A stretch of DNA of 64,000 nucleotides from positions 6,119,501 to 6,183,500 of the forward strand of contig NZ_CP109444.1 in NCBI RefSeq assembly GCF_036227225.1, in the 5' to 3' direction. Under the pieces are notes generated by a model. It was not told the origin of the DNA and ran no database searches. It worked only from the letters and a program-made list of their open reading frames with translations. Position 1 is the first letter of the stretch; each line of letters opens with the position of its first letter. Positions 33,818 through 42,914 of this stretch are shown piece by piece. The DNA is from Streptomyces sp. NBC_01478. GTDB lineage: Bacteria; Actinomycetota; Actinomycetes; Streptomycetales; Streptomycetaceae. Position numbers and translations under genes: made by a program.

Positions 33818-34730
33818 ATGGTCACATCAGCTCACGAGGGCATGCACCGCATCTTCCAGGAGCGGCCCGAGATCCTGACGCCCGTCTTCGGCGTCCTGGG
33901 CATCGCGTTACCCGAGAAGGCCGCGGTGTACGCGATCACCACCGACGCGACGGAGACGCGGCCGATGGCCCGTCACATCGACACGGCACTGCGGATCTGC
34001 CCGTCGGACGGCGACGACTTCCTGCTCGCCGTCGAGGCACAGGAGCGGCGGGACGACAGGAAGGAGTGGAGCTTGGGCCTTCTACGTCGCGTATCTCCAG
34101 TCCAAGTACAAGCTGCCGGTGCTGCTGCTCGTGGTGTGCCGCGACCGGGCCACGGCCAAGTGGGCGGCCGGCCCGTTCGACTGCGGGACGCGCGGCTGGA
34201 CCGTCCAGCGCACGTGCCCCCTCGTCGTCGGACCGGACAACCTCCCGATGATCACGGACGTGAGAAGCGCGGCGAAGAACCCCGCGATGGCCGCGTTCTC
34301 CGCCCTGACACACGCCAACAACCCCGAGTCCGACGCCCTACTGGACGCACTGGACCAGGCCCTCGCGGGCATGGACACCGACGCCTCCGACTACATCTAC
34401 CAATTCCTGGACGTCACCCTGGGGGACACCCCCGCCGGAGACAAATGGAGGAGCATCATGGGTTTCGTCAACTACTTCCCCGGCCGTGGCCACCTCATGG
34501 AGAGGGCCTATCTCGAGGGCGAGGCGAAGGGGGAGGCGAAAGGGATCCTGCGCGTCCTGGAGGTGCGTGGGTTCGTCATCTCCGATGACATCCGTGAGCG
34601 CATCGCGACCTGCACCGACCTCGACCGACTGAGTGACTGGCTCGACCGCGCCGGTACGGTCGAACGCGCGGAGGACCTGTTCGCCGAAGAGGCGGAGAGC
34701 CCGGTGGACGGCACCCCGCGACCGACCTGA
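33818..34730 (+). pseudogene. Frameshifted Rpn-like (PD-(D/E)XK) nuclease family gene
   Basis: The first frame starts at 33818 (VTSAHEGMHRIF, DTALRICPSDGDDFLLAVEAQ). The second frame continues after about 34065 (AWAFYVAYLQSKYKLP, PVLLLVVCRDR) to the stop at 34730. One extra G near AAGGAG at 34061-34066 would explain the shift: removing it restores DRKSGAWAFY, the expected continuity. The family is large in Streptomyces and has D...ExQ-type nuclease residues, with a C-terminal EGEAKGEAKG coiled stretch. One TTA (bldA) codon at 33908. It could be an assembly error or a real disruption. Confidence 0.75.
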
Positions 34731-34816
34731 CCTTGCGTTTCAACAACCCTACGTTGACGGAATGTTGACCGGTGTATGGCACAGCATTGGCGAACCCCGG
34801 CTATACGTTCGGCCTC

Positions 34817-35515
34817 ATGCCACCACTCCCCCCACAGCCCCGGCGGACGGCCCGTCAGGCCCCGCTCCCCGTCCTCCCGTACCGCAAGCCCACCAAGGGC
34901 CGTGACTACTGGGTGCTGAACGACGTGCTCCCGGACGTGGACTCCGTACGGGAACGGTGTCTCGCGAAGGACGACTGGGTGAAGGGGTATCCGTACACGT
35001 CGGAGACCTGGCCGGGGCTGCGCACCATGCCGGGGCTGGAGCCGTCGGAGCTGGGGCGGATCGAGCGGCTGGTGAAACAGGCCACCGGGGCAAAGGAGTT
35101 GTGGGTGCAGAAGGCGCCCGGCGGCGGGACGCTCAACCACAACTGCATCCAGGTCGTGGGGAAGGGCGAGAGCGAGCCCCGGCCGCACACCGACTCCCGC
35201 TCCCTGTGCCGGTACGCCGCCGTGCTGTATCTCAACCCCTCCGTGCCGAAGGACTGCGGGACCAGTTTCTACCGGCAGCACCTGCCGGGCGGACGGCTCG
35301 GCGGCAACGTCGTGCAGGCCCCGCACAACAACCTCGTCGACGCCCTCGGGACGCGCTTCGTCGCGCCGGACGCCTTCGAAGAGGACGTACGCGTGCCGCA
35401 CAAGTACAACAGCCTGCTGCTCTACCACGCCAACCTCGTGCACAGCGCGACCGATTACCACGGCAGCACGCTGGAGGAGAAGCGGATGACCGCCGTCTTC
35501 TTCTGGATGGCCTGA
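34817..35515 (+). CDS. Putative 2-oxoglutarate/Fe(II)-dependent oxygenase (DUF6445-like)
   Basis: 232 aa from ATG at 34817 (an in-frame GTG at 34772 is possible). The double-stranded beta-helix signature is visible: EPRPHTDSR (His-x-Asp metal pair), YAAVLYLNP strand, GTSFYRQ, and a distal His in LVHSATDYHG. A closing EKRMTAVFFWM with Arg would bind the co-substrate. Such enzymes hydroxylate amino acids, peptides or small molecules. TATACG at 34802-34807 could be a -10 box for a leaderless transcript. It stands alone. Confidence 0.82.
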   Translation: MPPLPPQPRRTARQAPLPVLPYRKPTKGRDYWVLNDVLPDVDSVRERCLAKDDWVKGYPYTSETWPGLRTMPGLEPSELGRIERLVKQATGAKELWVQKAPGGGTLNHNCIQVVGKGESEPRPHTDSRSLCRYAAVLYLNPSVPKDCGTSFYRQHLPGGRLGGNVVQAPHNNLVDALGTRFVAPDAFEEDVRVPHKYNSLLLYHANLVHSATDYHGSTLEEKRMTAVFFWMA

Positions 35516-35558
35516 CCCCAACGCCCTTGCTGTTACGGCGACTTCGGCACCTCCGTGT

Positions 35559-36371
35559 TCACGGGGCGGGATCCGGGTCCGGGGCTGTCGGGCGGGCCGG
35601 GCGGGTGACGAAGAGCCAGCCGCACAGGCCGAGCGCCGCGAGGAATCCGCAGAGCAGGACGAGGACGACGGCGCCGACGGGCGCGGAGCAGCCCGTGTCG
35701 GCGACCTCCATCGTCGTCACCACGCTCAGCAGGCACACGGTCACGACCGACAGTCCGCCCGCCGCGATCGTCCGGGTGGCCCCGCCACCGGTCGCCCGGA
35801 TCCCGTCCAGGCCGGGACGGCCGTAGGCCGCGTAGCCGAGGACGGAGACGGCGAGCACCACGGACAGCAGCAGCGCGATGAGGACGCCCAGCCAGTCGGG
35901 TGCCCGACCCCCGTGGGCCGCCTTGCCGTAGGCGTACGCGCCGTTGCAGAGGAGCGCGAAGATCGGCAGGGGCGCGCACTGGCCGAGCAGGCGCCGTGCG
36001 TAGTGGACGGGGTCGTAGGGCAGCACGCCCTCGATGAGCAGGACGGCGGCGAGGATGAGCAGCGCCCCGGAGACGGAGAAGCCGACGCCGGCCACGACGT
36101 GCTCGAACAGCGCTCGGCCGGGGTTGTCCCGGTCGGCCGCGACGACGCAGTAGGTGAGCGAGGTGAAGACCAGCCCGAGCAGGGCCGCGAGCAGCGCGGG
36201 AAGGGCTTGGCCGAGCGCTTCTTCCCTACGGCCGGTCGGCGCGGCCTCGCCGAGGAAGTGGGCGACGACGATGAACACGGCCGTGAGCGCGAATCCGGCC
36301 AGCACCCCGGAGAGCTGTGAGTAGAGCCCGGCGACCGACTGCATCTCCAGGGGCGGGGGCTTGCACGACAT
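35559..36371 (-). CDS. Multi-pass membrane protein
   Basis: 270 aa from ATG at 36371 with GGAG upstream; the frame extends farther upstream without a ribosome site. There are seven to eight hydrophobic helices separated by short loops, and the N-terminus [20 protein letters not shown] leads into the first helix. No catalytic motif or known family that I recognise. Divergent from the 36676 gene. Confidence 0.8.
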   Translation of the reverse strand: MSCKPPPLEMQSVAGLYSQLSGVLAGFALTAVFIVVAHFLGEAAPTGRREEALGQALPALLAALLGLVFTSLTYCVVAADRDNPGRALFEHVVAGVGFSVSGALLILAAVLLIEGVLPYDPVHYARRLLGQCAPLPIFALLCNGAYAYGKAAHGGRAPDWLGVLIALLLSVVLAVSVLGYAAYGRPGLDGIRATGGGATRTIAAGGLSVVTVCLLSVVTTMEVADTGCSAPVGAVVLVLLCGFLAALGLCGWLFVTRPARPTAPDPDPAP

Positions 36372-36675
36372 AGGCGGCTCCGGTTTCCAGGACGGGGTGA
36401 CTTCCAGGTCGGGCGACTTCCACGACAGGCGGCTTCCGGGACAGGCGACGAGACGCAGCATGCTGCCGGGCGGGTGCCTGGCCGGGGGGCCGGTTCGCGG
36501 GTTTCCGGGCCAGGTGGGTGGGCGGTGCGGTAGGGCGCGGCCGTGGCCTGGGAACCGGGTGCGGTCGCTGGTCGCCGTCCCCGGTGTCACCCGAATGGCG
36601 TAACCCCCCTGGTGGAGGGCGTGCCCCGGCCGGATGGTCGAAGCACCACACACCACAGAGAGGTGGGGTACGGCC
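36372..36675. other. Divergent intergenic region, 304 nt
   Basis: Very GC-rich spacer between divergent membrane-protein genes. It contains irregular GACTTCC/GGCTTCC repeats near 36400-36450. No clear operator, RNA element or gene seen. Confidence 0.5.
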
Positions 36676-37203
36676 ATGACCCAGCAGCCGCACTCGACGC
36701 AGCAGCCGCACTCGCCGTCCGCCGGCGGCGAGGAGAAGCAGTCGGCCTGGAGCGACTCCGGCGGGCGGCCCGGCCAGGCCCCCGGCACCCGGGGCTACGG
36801 CGCGCCGCCGTCCGGCGGCGGTCTCGCGGCCGGCGGCGCGGTCTTCGCCGGCGTCCTGATGCTGATGAACGGCGTCATCGCCGTCCTTCAGGGCATCTCC
36901 GCGATCGCCAAGGACGACGTGTACGCCCGCGTCGGCGACTACATCTACAGCATCAACCTCACCGGCTGGGGCGTCATCCTGGTCTGCCTCGGCGCCGTGG
37001 GCCTGATCACCGGCTGGGGCATCCTCAGAGGCATGAGCTGGGCCCGCGTCTGCGGCATCGTCCTCGCGAGCCTCAGCGCCATCCTCCAGTTCATGTTCCT
37101 CCCGTACGCCCCCATCTGGTCGGTCATCATGATCGCGGTCGACGTGTTCGTGATCTGGGCACTGGCGGTGCACAGCCCGGAGCGGTCCGGGGCACGGCAG
37201 TAG
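36676..37203 (+). CDS. DUF7144-like membrane protein
   Basis: 175 aa from ATG at 36676. A ~45-residue hydrophilic Gln/Pro/Ser/Gly N-terminus ([11 protein letters not shown]) is followed by four helices: [53 protein letters not shown] and [15 protein letters not shown]. This 4-helix layout with [17 protein letters not shown] between helices 1 and 2 is common in Streptomyces and is annotated DUF7144. Function unknown. Confidence 0.85.
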   Translation: MTQQPHSTQQPHSPSAGGEEKQSAWSDSGGRPGQAPGTRGYGAPPSGGGLAAGGAVFAGVLMLMNGVIAVLQGISAIAKDDVYARVGDYIYSINLTGWGVILVCLGAVGLITGWGILRGMSWARVCGIVLASLSAILQFMFLPYAPIWSVIMIAVDVFVIWALAVHSPERSGARQ

Positions 37204-37314
37204 GCCAGCGGTAGGGCGACAACGGGCGCCGGGGTTCTTACGAAATAAGGACGTCCGGCGCCCGAAGCCGGTCCGGGGCGGCACCGCCGGGGGATGTGGT
37301 GCGAGGCTGACGCC

Positions 37315-38949
37315 ATGCAACAGCCGTACGAGAGGCCCGCGAGGACCGGGGCGACCGGGGCGACCGCGAGGCTCGGAGTGTCCGGGGTGACCGGGAAGGC
37401 CGCGGGGCCCGGAGTGACCGGGGTGTCCGCGAGGACCGTGGCGGCCGGGGCGACCGCGAGGCCCGGAGGGTCCGGGGCAACCGGGAAGGCCGTGAGGACC
37501 GGGGCGGCCGGAGTGACCGCGAGGCCCGGGGTATCCGCAAGGCCCGGAGTGTCCGGGGCAACCGGGAGGGCCGCGGGGCCCGGGGTGACCAGGGTGGCCG
37601 GGAAGGCCGTGAGGACCGGGGCGTCGGGAGTGACCGCGAGGCCCGGAGCGTCCGGAGTGACTGCGGCGACCGGGGCGACCGCGAGCTCCGGAGTGTCCGG
37701 AGTATCCGGGGCGACCGCGAGGGCCGGAGTGCCCGGGGTGACCGGGAAGACCGCGAGGCCCGGAGTGTCCGGAGTGTCCGGAGTATCCGGGGTGACCGCG
37801 ACGACCGCGAGGGCCGGAGTGCCCGCGGTGACCGGGAAGACCGCGAGGCCCGGAGCGTCCGCGACGACCGGGGCGACCGCGAGGCCCGGAGTATCCGGGG
37901 TGACCGGGGCGACCGCGAGGCCCGGAGTATCCGGAGTGACCGCGACGACCGGAGTAGCCGGAGTAGCCGGAGTAGCCGGAGTAGCCGGAGTAGCCGGCGC
38001 GCCCGGTCGTCCCGGGCGGGTCGTGGAATCTGGTGAGTCTCGTCAGCCTCGTGTGCCCGCTGAGTCCCGTCAGTCTCGTGTGCCCGGTGATGATCCCCGC
38101 GGACCTCGTGAGTCCGGTGAGCCCCACGGGTCCTCTGAACCCTGGGAATCTCGCGAGCCCCACGGGTCCTCTGAACCCTGGGAATCCCGCGAGCCCCGCG
38201 GAACCGGCGGAGCCACCCGCGTTCTCGTGGTCGACGACGATCCGACCGTCGCCGAAGTCGTCTCCGGGTATCTCGACCGGGCCGGGTATGTCGTGGAACG
38301 GGCCGCCGACGGGCCGGAGGCGCTCGCCCGGGCCGATGCGCACTGGCCCGATCTGGTGGTGCTCGATCTGATGCTGCCGGGGATGGACGGGCTGGAGGTG
38401 TGCCGGCGGATGCGGGAGCGGGGGCCCGTTCCGGTGATCATGCTGACCGCCCGGGGGGACGAGGACGACCGGATCCTGGGGCTGGAGGTCGGGGCCGACG
38501 ACTACGTCACCAAGCCGTTCAGCCCGCGGGAACTGGTGCTCCGGGTGGAGTCCGTGCTGCGCCGGTCCCGGTCGCCGGTCGGTTCCGCCGCGCCGCTGAG
38601 CGCCGGTGGGCTGGCCGTGGACCCCGCCGCCCGCCGGGCCACCAAGGACGGTGCCGAACTCGCCCTCACCCACCGGGAGTTCGACCTCCTCGCCTTCTTC
38701 CTCCGGCACCCGGGGCGGGTGTACGGGCGGGAGGACCTGATGAGCGAGGTGTGGGGCTGGGACTTCGGCGACCTGTCGACCGTCACCGTGCATGTACGGC
38801 GACTGCGCGGCAAGGTCGAGGACGATCCGGGGCGGCCGCGGTTCATCCAGACGGTGTGGGGCGTCGGGTACCGCTTCGAACCCGCCGGTACCGAGGGCGC
38901 CACCGGTACCGAAGGCACCGCCGGCACCGAGGGAACCGATCATGCGTGA
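37315..38949 (+). CDS. OmpR-type response regulator with ~300-residue repetitive N-terminus
   Basis: 544 aa from ATG at 37315 ([12 protein letters not shown]). Residues ~302-420 are a receiver domain: acidic pocket VVDDDP, phospho-acceptor Asp351 in VVLDLMLPG, and Lys in VTKPFSP. Residues ~440-530 form the OmpR winged helix ([32 protein letters not shown]). A response regulator is normally ~240 aa; here ~300 residues of Gly/Val/Ser/Thr/Ala repeats ([16 protein letters not shown]) precede the receiver. The histidine kinase gene overlaps its end by 8 nt. The long array probably grew by slippage of a 9-nt unit. A true start nearer the receiver is possible, but no better ribosome site is obvious. 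Confidence 0.88.
   Translation: MQQPYERPARTGATGATARLGVSGVTGKAAGPGVTGVSARTVAAGATARPGGSGATGKAVRTGAAGVTARPGVSARPGVSGATGRAAGPGVTRVAGKAVRTGASGVTARPGASGVTAATGATASSGVSGVSGATARAGVPGVTGKTARPGVSGVSGVSGVTATTARAGVPAVTGKTARPGASATTGATARPGVSGVTGATARPGVSGVTATTGVAGVAGVAGVAGVAGAPGRPGRVVESGESRQPRVPAESRQSRVPGDDPRGPRESGEPHGSSEPWESREPHGSSEPWESREPRGTGGATRVLVVDDDPTVAEVVSGYLDRAGYVVERAADGPEALARADAHWPDLVVLDLMLPGMDGLEVCRRMRERGPVPVIMLTARGDEDDRILGLEVGADDYVTKPFSPRELVLRVESVLRRSRSPVGSAAPLSAGGLAVDPAARRATKDGAELALTHREFDLLAFFLRHPGRVYGREDLMSEVWGWDFGDLSTVTVHVRRLRGKVEDDPGRPRFIQTVWGVGYRFEPAGTEGATGTEGTAGTEGTDHA
37336..38010. repeat. Degenerate 9-nt tandem repeat array
   Basis: About 670 bp of 9-nt units such as CCGGAGTGT, CCGGGGTGA and CCGCGAGGC, ending in five near-perfect GTAGCCGGA units near 37955-38000. 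All lengths are multiples of three. On the minus strand the same array translates to collagen-like Gly-X-Y triplets. Confidence 0.88.
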
Positions 38950-40054
38950 CGCCCTCCTCATCGCCCTGTTCGCCTTTCTCGGCGCCGCTGCCGCCGGTGT
39001 GCTCGGGGCCGGCGCCCTGTGGTTGCTGCGCCGGCGGTCCCTCACCGCGTCCGTGTCCGTGGTCGCCGCGGTCGCCGTGACCGCGATGCTCGCCGGGACG
39101 CTGGCCGTGGCGCAGGCGATGTTCCTGTCCCGGCACGATCTGTCCGTGGTCACGACGGTGGTCGCGATGGCCGCCGTCGTCTCCCTGCTCACCGCCCTGC
39201 TGCTCGGCCGCTGGGTCGTCGCCCGCAGCCGTGAACTCGTCCTCGCCGCCCGCGACTTCGGCGACGGCGGCGACTACTCCGCCCCGGCCCGCCCCGCCAC
39301 CGCCGAACTCGCCGACGTCAGCCGCGAGTTGGCCGCCACCAGCGCCAAACTCGCCGAATCCCGCGACCGCGAGCGCGCGTTGGAGTCGTCACGGCGTGAA
39401 CTCGTCGCCTGGATCTCGCACGATCTGCGCACCCCGCTGGCCGGCCTGCGCGCGATGTCCGAGGCCCTGGAGGACGGCGTCGCCGCCGAGCCCGAGCGCT
39501 ACCTCCGGCAGATCCGCACCGAGGTGGAACGCCTCAACGACATGGTCGGCGACCTCTTCGAACTCTCCCGCATCCACGCCGGCTCCCTCGCCCTCACCCG
39601 CTCCCGCATGTCCCTCTACGACCTGATCGGCGACGCCCTCGCCGGCGCGGACCCGCTCGCGCGCGAGCACGGCGTACGGCTGGTCGGCGACCGGATCGCA
39701 CCGGTACCGGTCGAGGTGGACGGCAAGGAGATGAGCCGGGTGCTGGGGAACCTGCTGGTCAACGCCATCCGCCGGACGCCCGCCGACGGCACGGTCGCGA
39801 TCGCCGCCGAGCGGAGTCCGGACGGTGTCGTCCTGTCCGTGACGGACGGGTGCGGTGGCATCCCGGAGGACGATCTGCCCCGCGTCTTCGACACCGGCTG
39901 GCGTGGCACCCACGCGCGCACTCCCCCCGCCGGGGCCGGACTGGGGCTCGCGATCGTGCGCGGGATCGTCGAGGCGCACCAGGGACGGGCCGCCGTACGG
40001 AATGTGTCGGGCGGCTGCCGCTTCGAGGTGACGCTGCCCGCGGCGGAAGCCTGA
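38942..40054 (+). CDS. Two-component sensor histidine kinase
   Basis: 370 aa; ATG at 38942 overlaps the response regulator stop by 8 nt. Two N-terminal helix groups (residues 7-28, 32-55 and 60-85) form the membrane input domain. The HAMP-like linker leads to the dimerisation helix with phospho-acceptor His160 in [13 protein letters not shown]-box [12 protein letters not shown]1 DGCGGIP, and G2 GAGLGLAIV follow. It should phosphorylate the adjacent regulator. The signal is unknown, and no sensor domain outside the helices is evident. Confidence 0.94.
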   Translation: MRDALLIALFAFLGAAAAGVLGAGALWLLRRRSLTASVSVVAAVAVTAMLAGTLAVAQAMFLSRHDLSVVTTVVAMAAVVSLLTALLLGRWVVARSRELVLAARDFGDGGDYSAPARPATAELADVSRELAATSAKLAESRDRERALESSRRELVAWISHDLRTPLAGLRAMSEALEDGVAAEPERYLRQIRTEVERLNDMVGDLFELSRIHAGSLALTRSRMSLYDLIGDALAGADPLAREHGVRLVGDRIAPVPVEVDGKEMSRVLGNLLVNAIRRTPADGTVAIAAERSPDGVVLSVTDGCGGIPEDDLPRVFDTGWRGTHARTPPAGAGLGLAIVRGIVEAHQGRAAVRNVSGGCRFEVTLPAAEA

Positions 40055-40059
40055 CCGCC

Positions 40060-40102
40060 CCCAAAGGAACTCTCAGGGCGCGAAGAAACTCTCAGGGCGC
40101 GG
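40060..40102. repeat. Direct repeat between convergent genes
   Basis: AACTCTCAGGGCGCG occurs twice, 20 nt apart, between the kinase stop and the DUF6479 gene. Confidence 0.6.
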
Positions 40103-40474
40103 TCACACGTGACCTATGCCGCCCCCACCGAAGGAACCACTCCGTCCCGGCAGCCAGCGCAGCCGCTTCTGGTCCTTTCCCGTTCTGCTCCCGGAGTGGT
40201 GGAGCTGGTACGGCATCAGCCGCTCCTTCTCCTCCGAGGCGAGGGGCATCTCGTCGGGTTCCCGCATCTCGCGCATCTCGTGGACCGCGCCGCCGACCGG
40301 GAGGTGGGGCTGCTCCTCGGGGAGCGGCCGTGGAAGTTCCTGGTCACGGACCTTCATGCCGAAATGTATGGCCCAGACCAGCGCGCCTGCGATCACCAGG
40401 CCACCGAGAAAGGCTGCGCCCACGTTGAGGGTGTTGTGCGACGCGGCCAGTAGTTCATACGTTGCCGTGCTCAT
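40103..40474 (-). CDS. DUF6479 family membrane protein
   Basis: 123 aa, ATG at 40474. Single transmembrane helix at residues 19-37 (GAAFLGGLVIAGALVWAI), then a Pro/Glu/Arg cytoplasmic tail with HEMREMREPDE and a Gly/Ser/Arg end. This sequence arrangement is the widespread Streptomyces DUF6479. Function unknown. It precedes the monooxygenase gene on the same strand but with its stop downstream; likely independent. Confidence 0.85.
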   Translation of the reverse strand: MSTATYELLAASHNTLNVGAAFLGGLVIAGALVWAIHFGMKVRDQELPRPLPEEQPHLPVGGAVHEMREMREPDEMPLASEEKERLMPYQLHHSGSRTGKDQKRLRWLPGRSGSFGGGGIGHV

Positions 40475-40484
40475 AGTCCGAGTA

Positions 40485-42017
40485 TCACTCTTTCGGGGTG
40501 AATGTGGCGATGTGGGTGAGATAGTTCGCCACGTCTGCCGGGTCCCGGGTCAGCAGTGCCACGTGGTTGTCGGGGCGGACCAGGACGAGTGCCGGGTCGG
40601 TGACGCCGTACGCCCGCCGCGCGTGCCCCTCGTGGTCCTCCAGGTCCCCGGCGTCCACCGCGAACGCCTGCACCAGGCCCGCGTACTCGGCCGCCAACTT
40701 GCCCACCGCGTCCGCGACTTCGGGGCCGAAGCCGAGCAGCGTGAAGCGGGGGTCCGCGTACACCTGGAAGAGGCGGACCGGGCGGCCGGAGGCGTCCAGG
40801 CAGGGGGCGTCGGGGGCGCGGTCACCGGGGCGCAGGGTGTCGGGGTCGCCTGCGGAGGTGGTGGTGGAGGTGGCTAGGGAACTCCAGCGGTAGCCGGTGC
40901 CCATGGGGGGCGGGGCGGCGGCCTCGACGCCGGTGCCGGGTTCCTTGACCGCTTCGAGCACTCGGGCGTACAGCTCCGTGCTGATGCCCAGGGTCCAGGC
41001 GGCCACCGGGAGGCGTTCCTCCTCGTAGGTGTCCAGGAGTCCGGGTCCGGCCTGCCCCGCGGTCGCGAGGGCGAGCTTCCAGCCCAGGTTGTAGGCGTCC
41101 TGGATGCCGGTGTTCATGCCGAGTCCGCCCGCGATCGGGTGGACGTGGGCGGCGTCCCCGGCCAGGAAGACCCGGCCGACGCGCATCCGGTCGACCATAC
41201 GGACGTTGACCCGCCAGACGGAGAGCCAGGTCGGGTCGGTCAGCGTGATGCCGGGCACGCGCGCGTGCCGGTCGAAGATCCGCTGGAAGCTCTCCAGCGA
41301 CGGTGGCAACGGCTCGCCGCTCGCGTCGAGTTCGGGACTCGCCTGGAACTGGAAGGAGTTCGTGCCGGGCATGGGGCACAGCGCCACCCCACTCCCGTCC
41401 GACGTGAACCACTGATGCCAGACGTCCCGGCCGATCCCCTCGGCCTCCACGTCACCGACGACCATCGACTGCGCTTCCTCGGTCGTACCGTCGAAGCGCA
41501 CCCCCATCGCCCTGCGCACCCGGCTGCGCCCGCCGTCGCAGCCGACGAGATAGCCGGCCCTGATCCGCTCCCCGTCGGCGAGGACGGCCGTGACGCCGTC
41601 CGCGTCCTGCTCGAACCCGGTGACCTCCGTGCCGAGTTCGACGGTGGTCCCGAACTCCGCGAGCCGCTCGCGCAGGAGTTCCTCCACCTGCCACTGCCCT
41701 ATGAGCACCCCCCGCTCGTACGGCGCGTCGGGGGTGGGGCGGGCGTCCGCGAAGGGGTCGGTGTCGTTCACATGCGCGCCGTCGAAGTACTTGCGGAACG
41801 GCAGCCGTGTCGTCCCGGTGGCGAGGGCGCGCTCGGTGACGCCGACGTCCTCCAGGACCTCCAGGGTGCGCGGCTGCAGGCCCTTGCCCCGGGACTCCCG
41901 GTGCGGGACCGGGGCCGCGTCCACGATCCGCACCCCCGCACCGCGCCGGGCCAGCTCGATGGCAAGCGTGAGACCGGTCGGTCCGGCGCCCACGATCAGG
42001 ACGTCGTCCTCGCTCAT
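40485..42017 (-). CDS. FAD-dependent aromatic monooxygenase (PheA/TetX-like)
   Basis: 510 aa from ATG at 42017 with GAGAGGA upstream. Class A flavoprotein motifs: GAGPTGLTLA (FAD dinucleotide), GCDGGRSRVRR (DG motif) and FLAGDAAHVHP (FAD ribityl). A C-terminal thioredoxin-like domain (~395-510) without catalytic Cys matches the phenol hydroxylase/pentachlorophenol monooxygenase group. It hydroxylates an aromatic or polyketide substrate using NAD(P)H. It is divergent from a TetR regulator, its probable repressor. Confidence 0.94.
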   Translation of the reverse strand: MSEDDVLIVGAGPTGLTLAIELARRGAGVRIVDAAPVPHRESRGKGLQPRTLEVLEDVGVTERALATGTTRLPFRKYFDGAHVNDTDPFADARPTPDAPYERGVLIGQWQVEELLRERLAEFGTTVELGTEVTGFEQDADGVTAVLADGERIRAGYLVGCDGGRSRVRRAMGVRFDGTTEEAQSMVVGDVEAEGIGRDVWHQWFTSDGSGVALCPMPGTNSFQFQASPELDASGEPLPPSLESFQRIFDRHARVPGITLTDPTWLSVWRVNVRMVDRMRVGRVFLAGDAAHVHPIAGGLGMNTGIQDAYNLGWKLALATAGQAGPGLLDTYEEERLPVAAWTLGISTELYARVLEAVKEPGTGVEAAAPPPMGTGYRWSSLATSTTTSAGDPDTLRPGDRAPDAPCLDASGRPVRLFQVYADPRFTLLGFGPEVADAVGKLAAEYAGLVQAFAVDAGDLEDHEGHARRAYGVTDPALVLVRPDNHVALLTRDPADVANYLTHIATFTPKE

Positions 42018-42103
42018 GGCGGTCCTCTCGTCGTCGTTGTGTCCCGCTGCATTCAGGGAACACCGAACGAAGAGAAAATGCAACCGGGTATCAGAAGATT
42101 CTC

Positions 42104-42128
42104 GGTCTCACTCGATCCCGGGTCTCAC
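42104..42128. promoter_or_regulatory. Direct repeats in monooxygenase/TetR divergent promoter
   Basis: GGTCTCAC occurs at 42104-42111 and 42121-42128, with a 17-bp period, in the 132-nt spacer between the divergent genes. Possible TetR-family operator; the repeats are direct rather than inverted, so this is tentative. Confidence 0.4.
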
Positions 42129-42149
42129 CTGCCTGGTAAAGTGGTCCGC

Positions 42150-42806
42150 ATGGACGAACCCGCCGGTCTGCGCGAGCGCAAGAAGGAACGCACGCGGAAC
42201 CTCATCGCGCAGGAAGCCCTGCGCCTGTTCCGCCAGAAGGGCTTCGACGAGGTGTCCGTCGTCGAGGTCGCGGCGGCGGCCGAGGTCTCCAAGGCCACGC
42301 TGTTCCGGTACTTCCCCACCAAGGAGGACCTGGTCCTGCACCGTTTCGCCGACCACCAGGGCGAAGCGGCCCGCGTCGTGCGCGAACGCCGGCCCGGCCA
42401 GACCCCCACCGCCGCCCTGTGTGCCCACTTCCTGGCCCGCCTCATCGCGCGCGACCCGATCACCGGCCTGAACGACCATCCCGAAGTGCTCGGTTTCATG
42501 GACCTGCTGTACGGCACGCCGAGCCTGCAGACCGGCCTGGTGCAGCGCTACCGAAGCCAGGAGATCGACGTGCTCGCCGCCGCCCTCCCCGACTCCGGGG
42601 CCTCCACCCCGTTCACCCGCCGCCTCGCCGCGACCCACCTGATCGCCGCACAGCAGGAACTCGCCCTGGAGAACTGGCGGACGATGGCCGCGGGCCGCAC
42701 CGCCGACGAGGCGTACGACGACGCGGTCACGACCGCGCAGGGGGCGTACGGACAGCTCATGAAGGGCCTGGACGCGGGGTGGACGGCGGAGTCAGTGGCG
42801 GAATGA
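42150..42806 (+). CDS. TetR family transcriptional regulator
   Basis: 218 aa, ATG at 42150. The N-terminal HTH is typical: NLIAQEALRLFRQKGFDE, then VVEVAAAAEVSKATLFRYFPTKEDL. The C-terminal helical ligand domain is of the MftR/AcrR-like group (LIAAQQELALENWRTMAAGRT). Divergent position makes the FAD monooxygenase gene its likely target, with a substrate of that enzyme as inducer. Confidence 0.93.
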   Translation: MDEPAGLRERKKERTRNLIAQEALRLFRQKGFDEVSVVEVAAAAEVSKATLFRYFPTKEDLVLHRFADHQGEAARVVRERRPGQTPTAALCAHFLARLIARDPITGLNDHPEVLGFMDLLYGTPSLQTGLVQRYRSQEIDVLAAALPDSGASTPFTRRLAATHLIAAQQELALENWRTMAAGRTADEAYDDAVTTAQGAYGQLMKGLDAGWTAESVAE

Positions 42807-42827
42807 GTGGCGGGGTGGACATGCGAA

Positions 42828-42867
42828 CAGCCCCGCCCGGCGACCGATGGTCGTCGAGACGGGGCTG
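42828..42867. terminator. Bidirectional terminator hairpin
   Basis: Outer arms CAGCCCCG / CGGGGCTG and inner CGACC-GAT-GGTCG, between convergent TetR and Ig-like protein genes. Confidence 0.8.
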
Positions 42868-42914
42868 CTGTGCACCCCTTCACCCGGTGCACCCCAATGC
42901 CCGGGAAACGGCGG

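Noticed and set aside
37336..38010. CRISPR-like array
   Set aside because: Units are 9 nt, degenerate and directly adjacent, with no spacers; a codon-phased tandem repeat explains it.
36226..39192. A 988-codon open frame on the minus strand with a collagen-like Gly-X-Y stretch
   Set aside because: It runs antisense through an evident response regulator and histidine kinase. The collagen pattern arises because the 9-nt repeats have G at fixed positions in both strands. No ribosome site or signal peptide.
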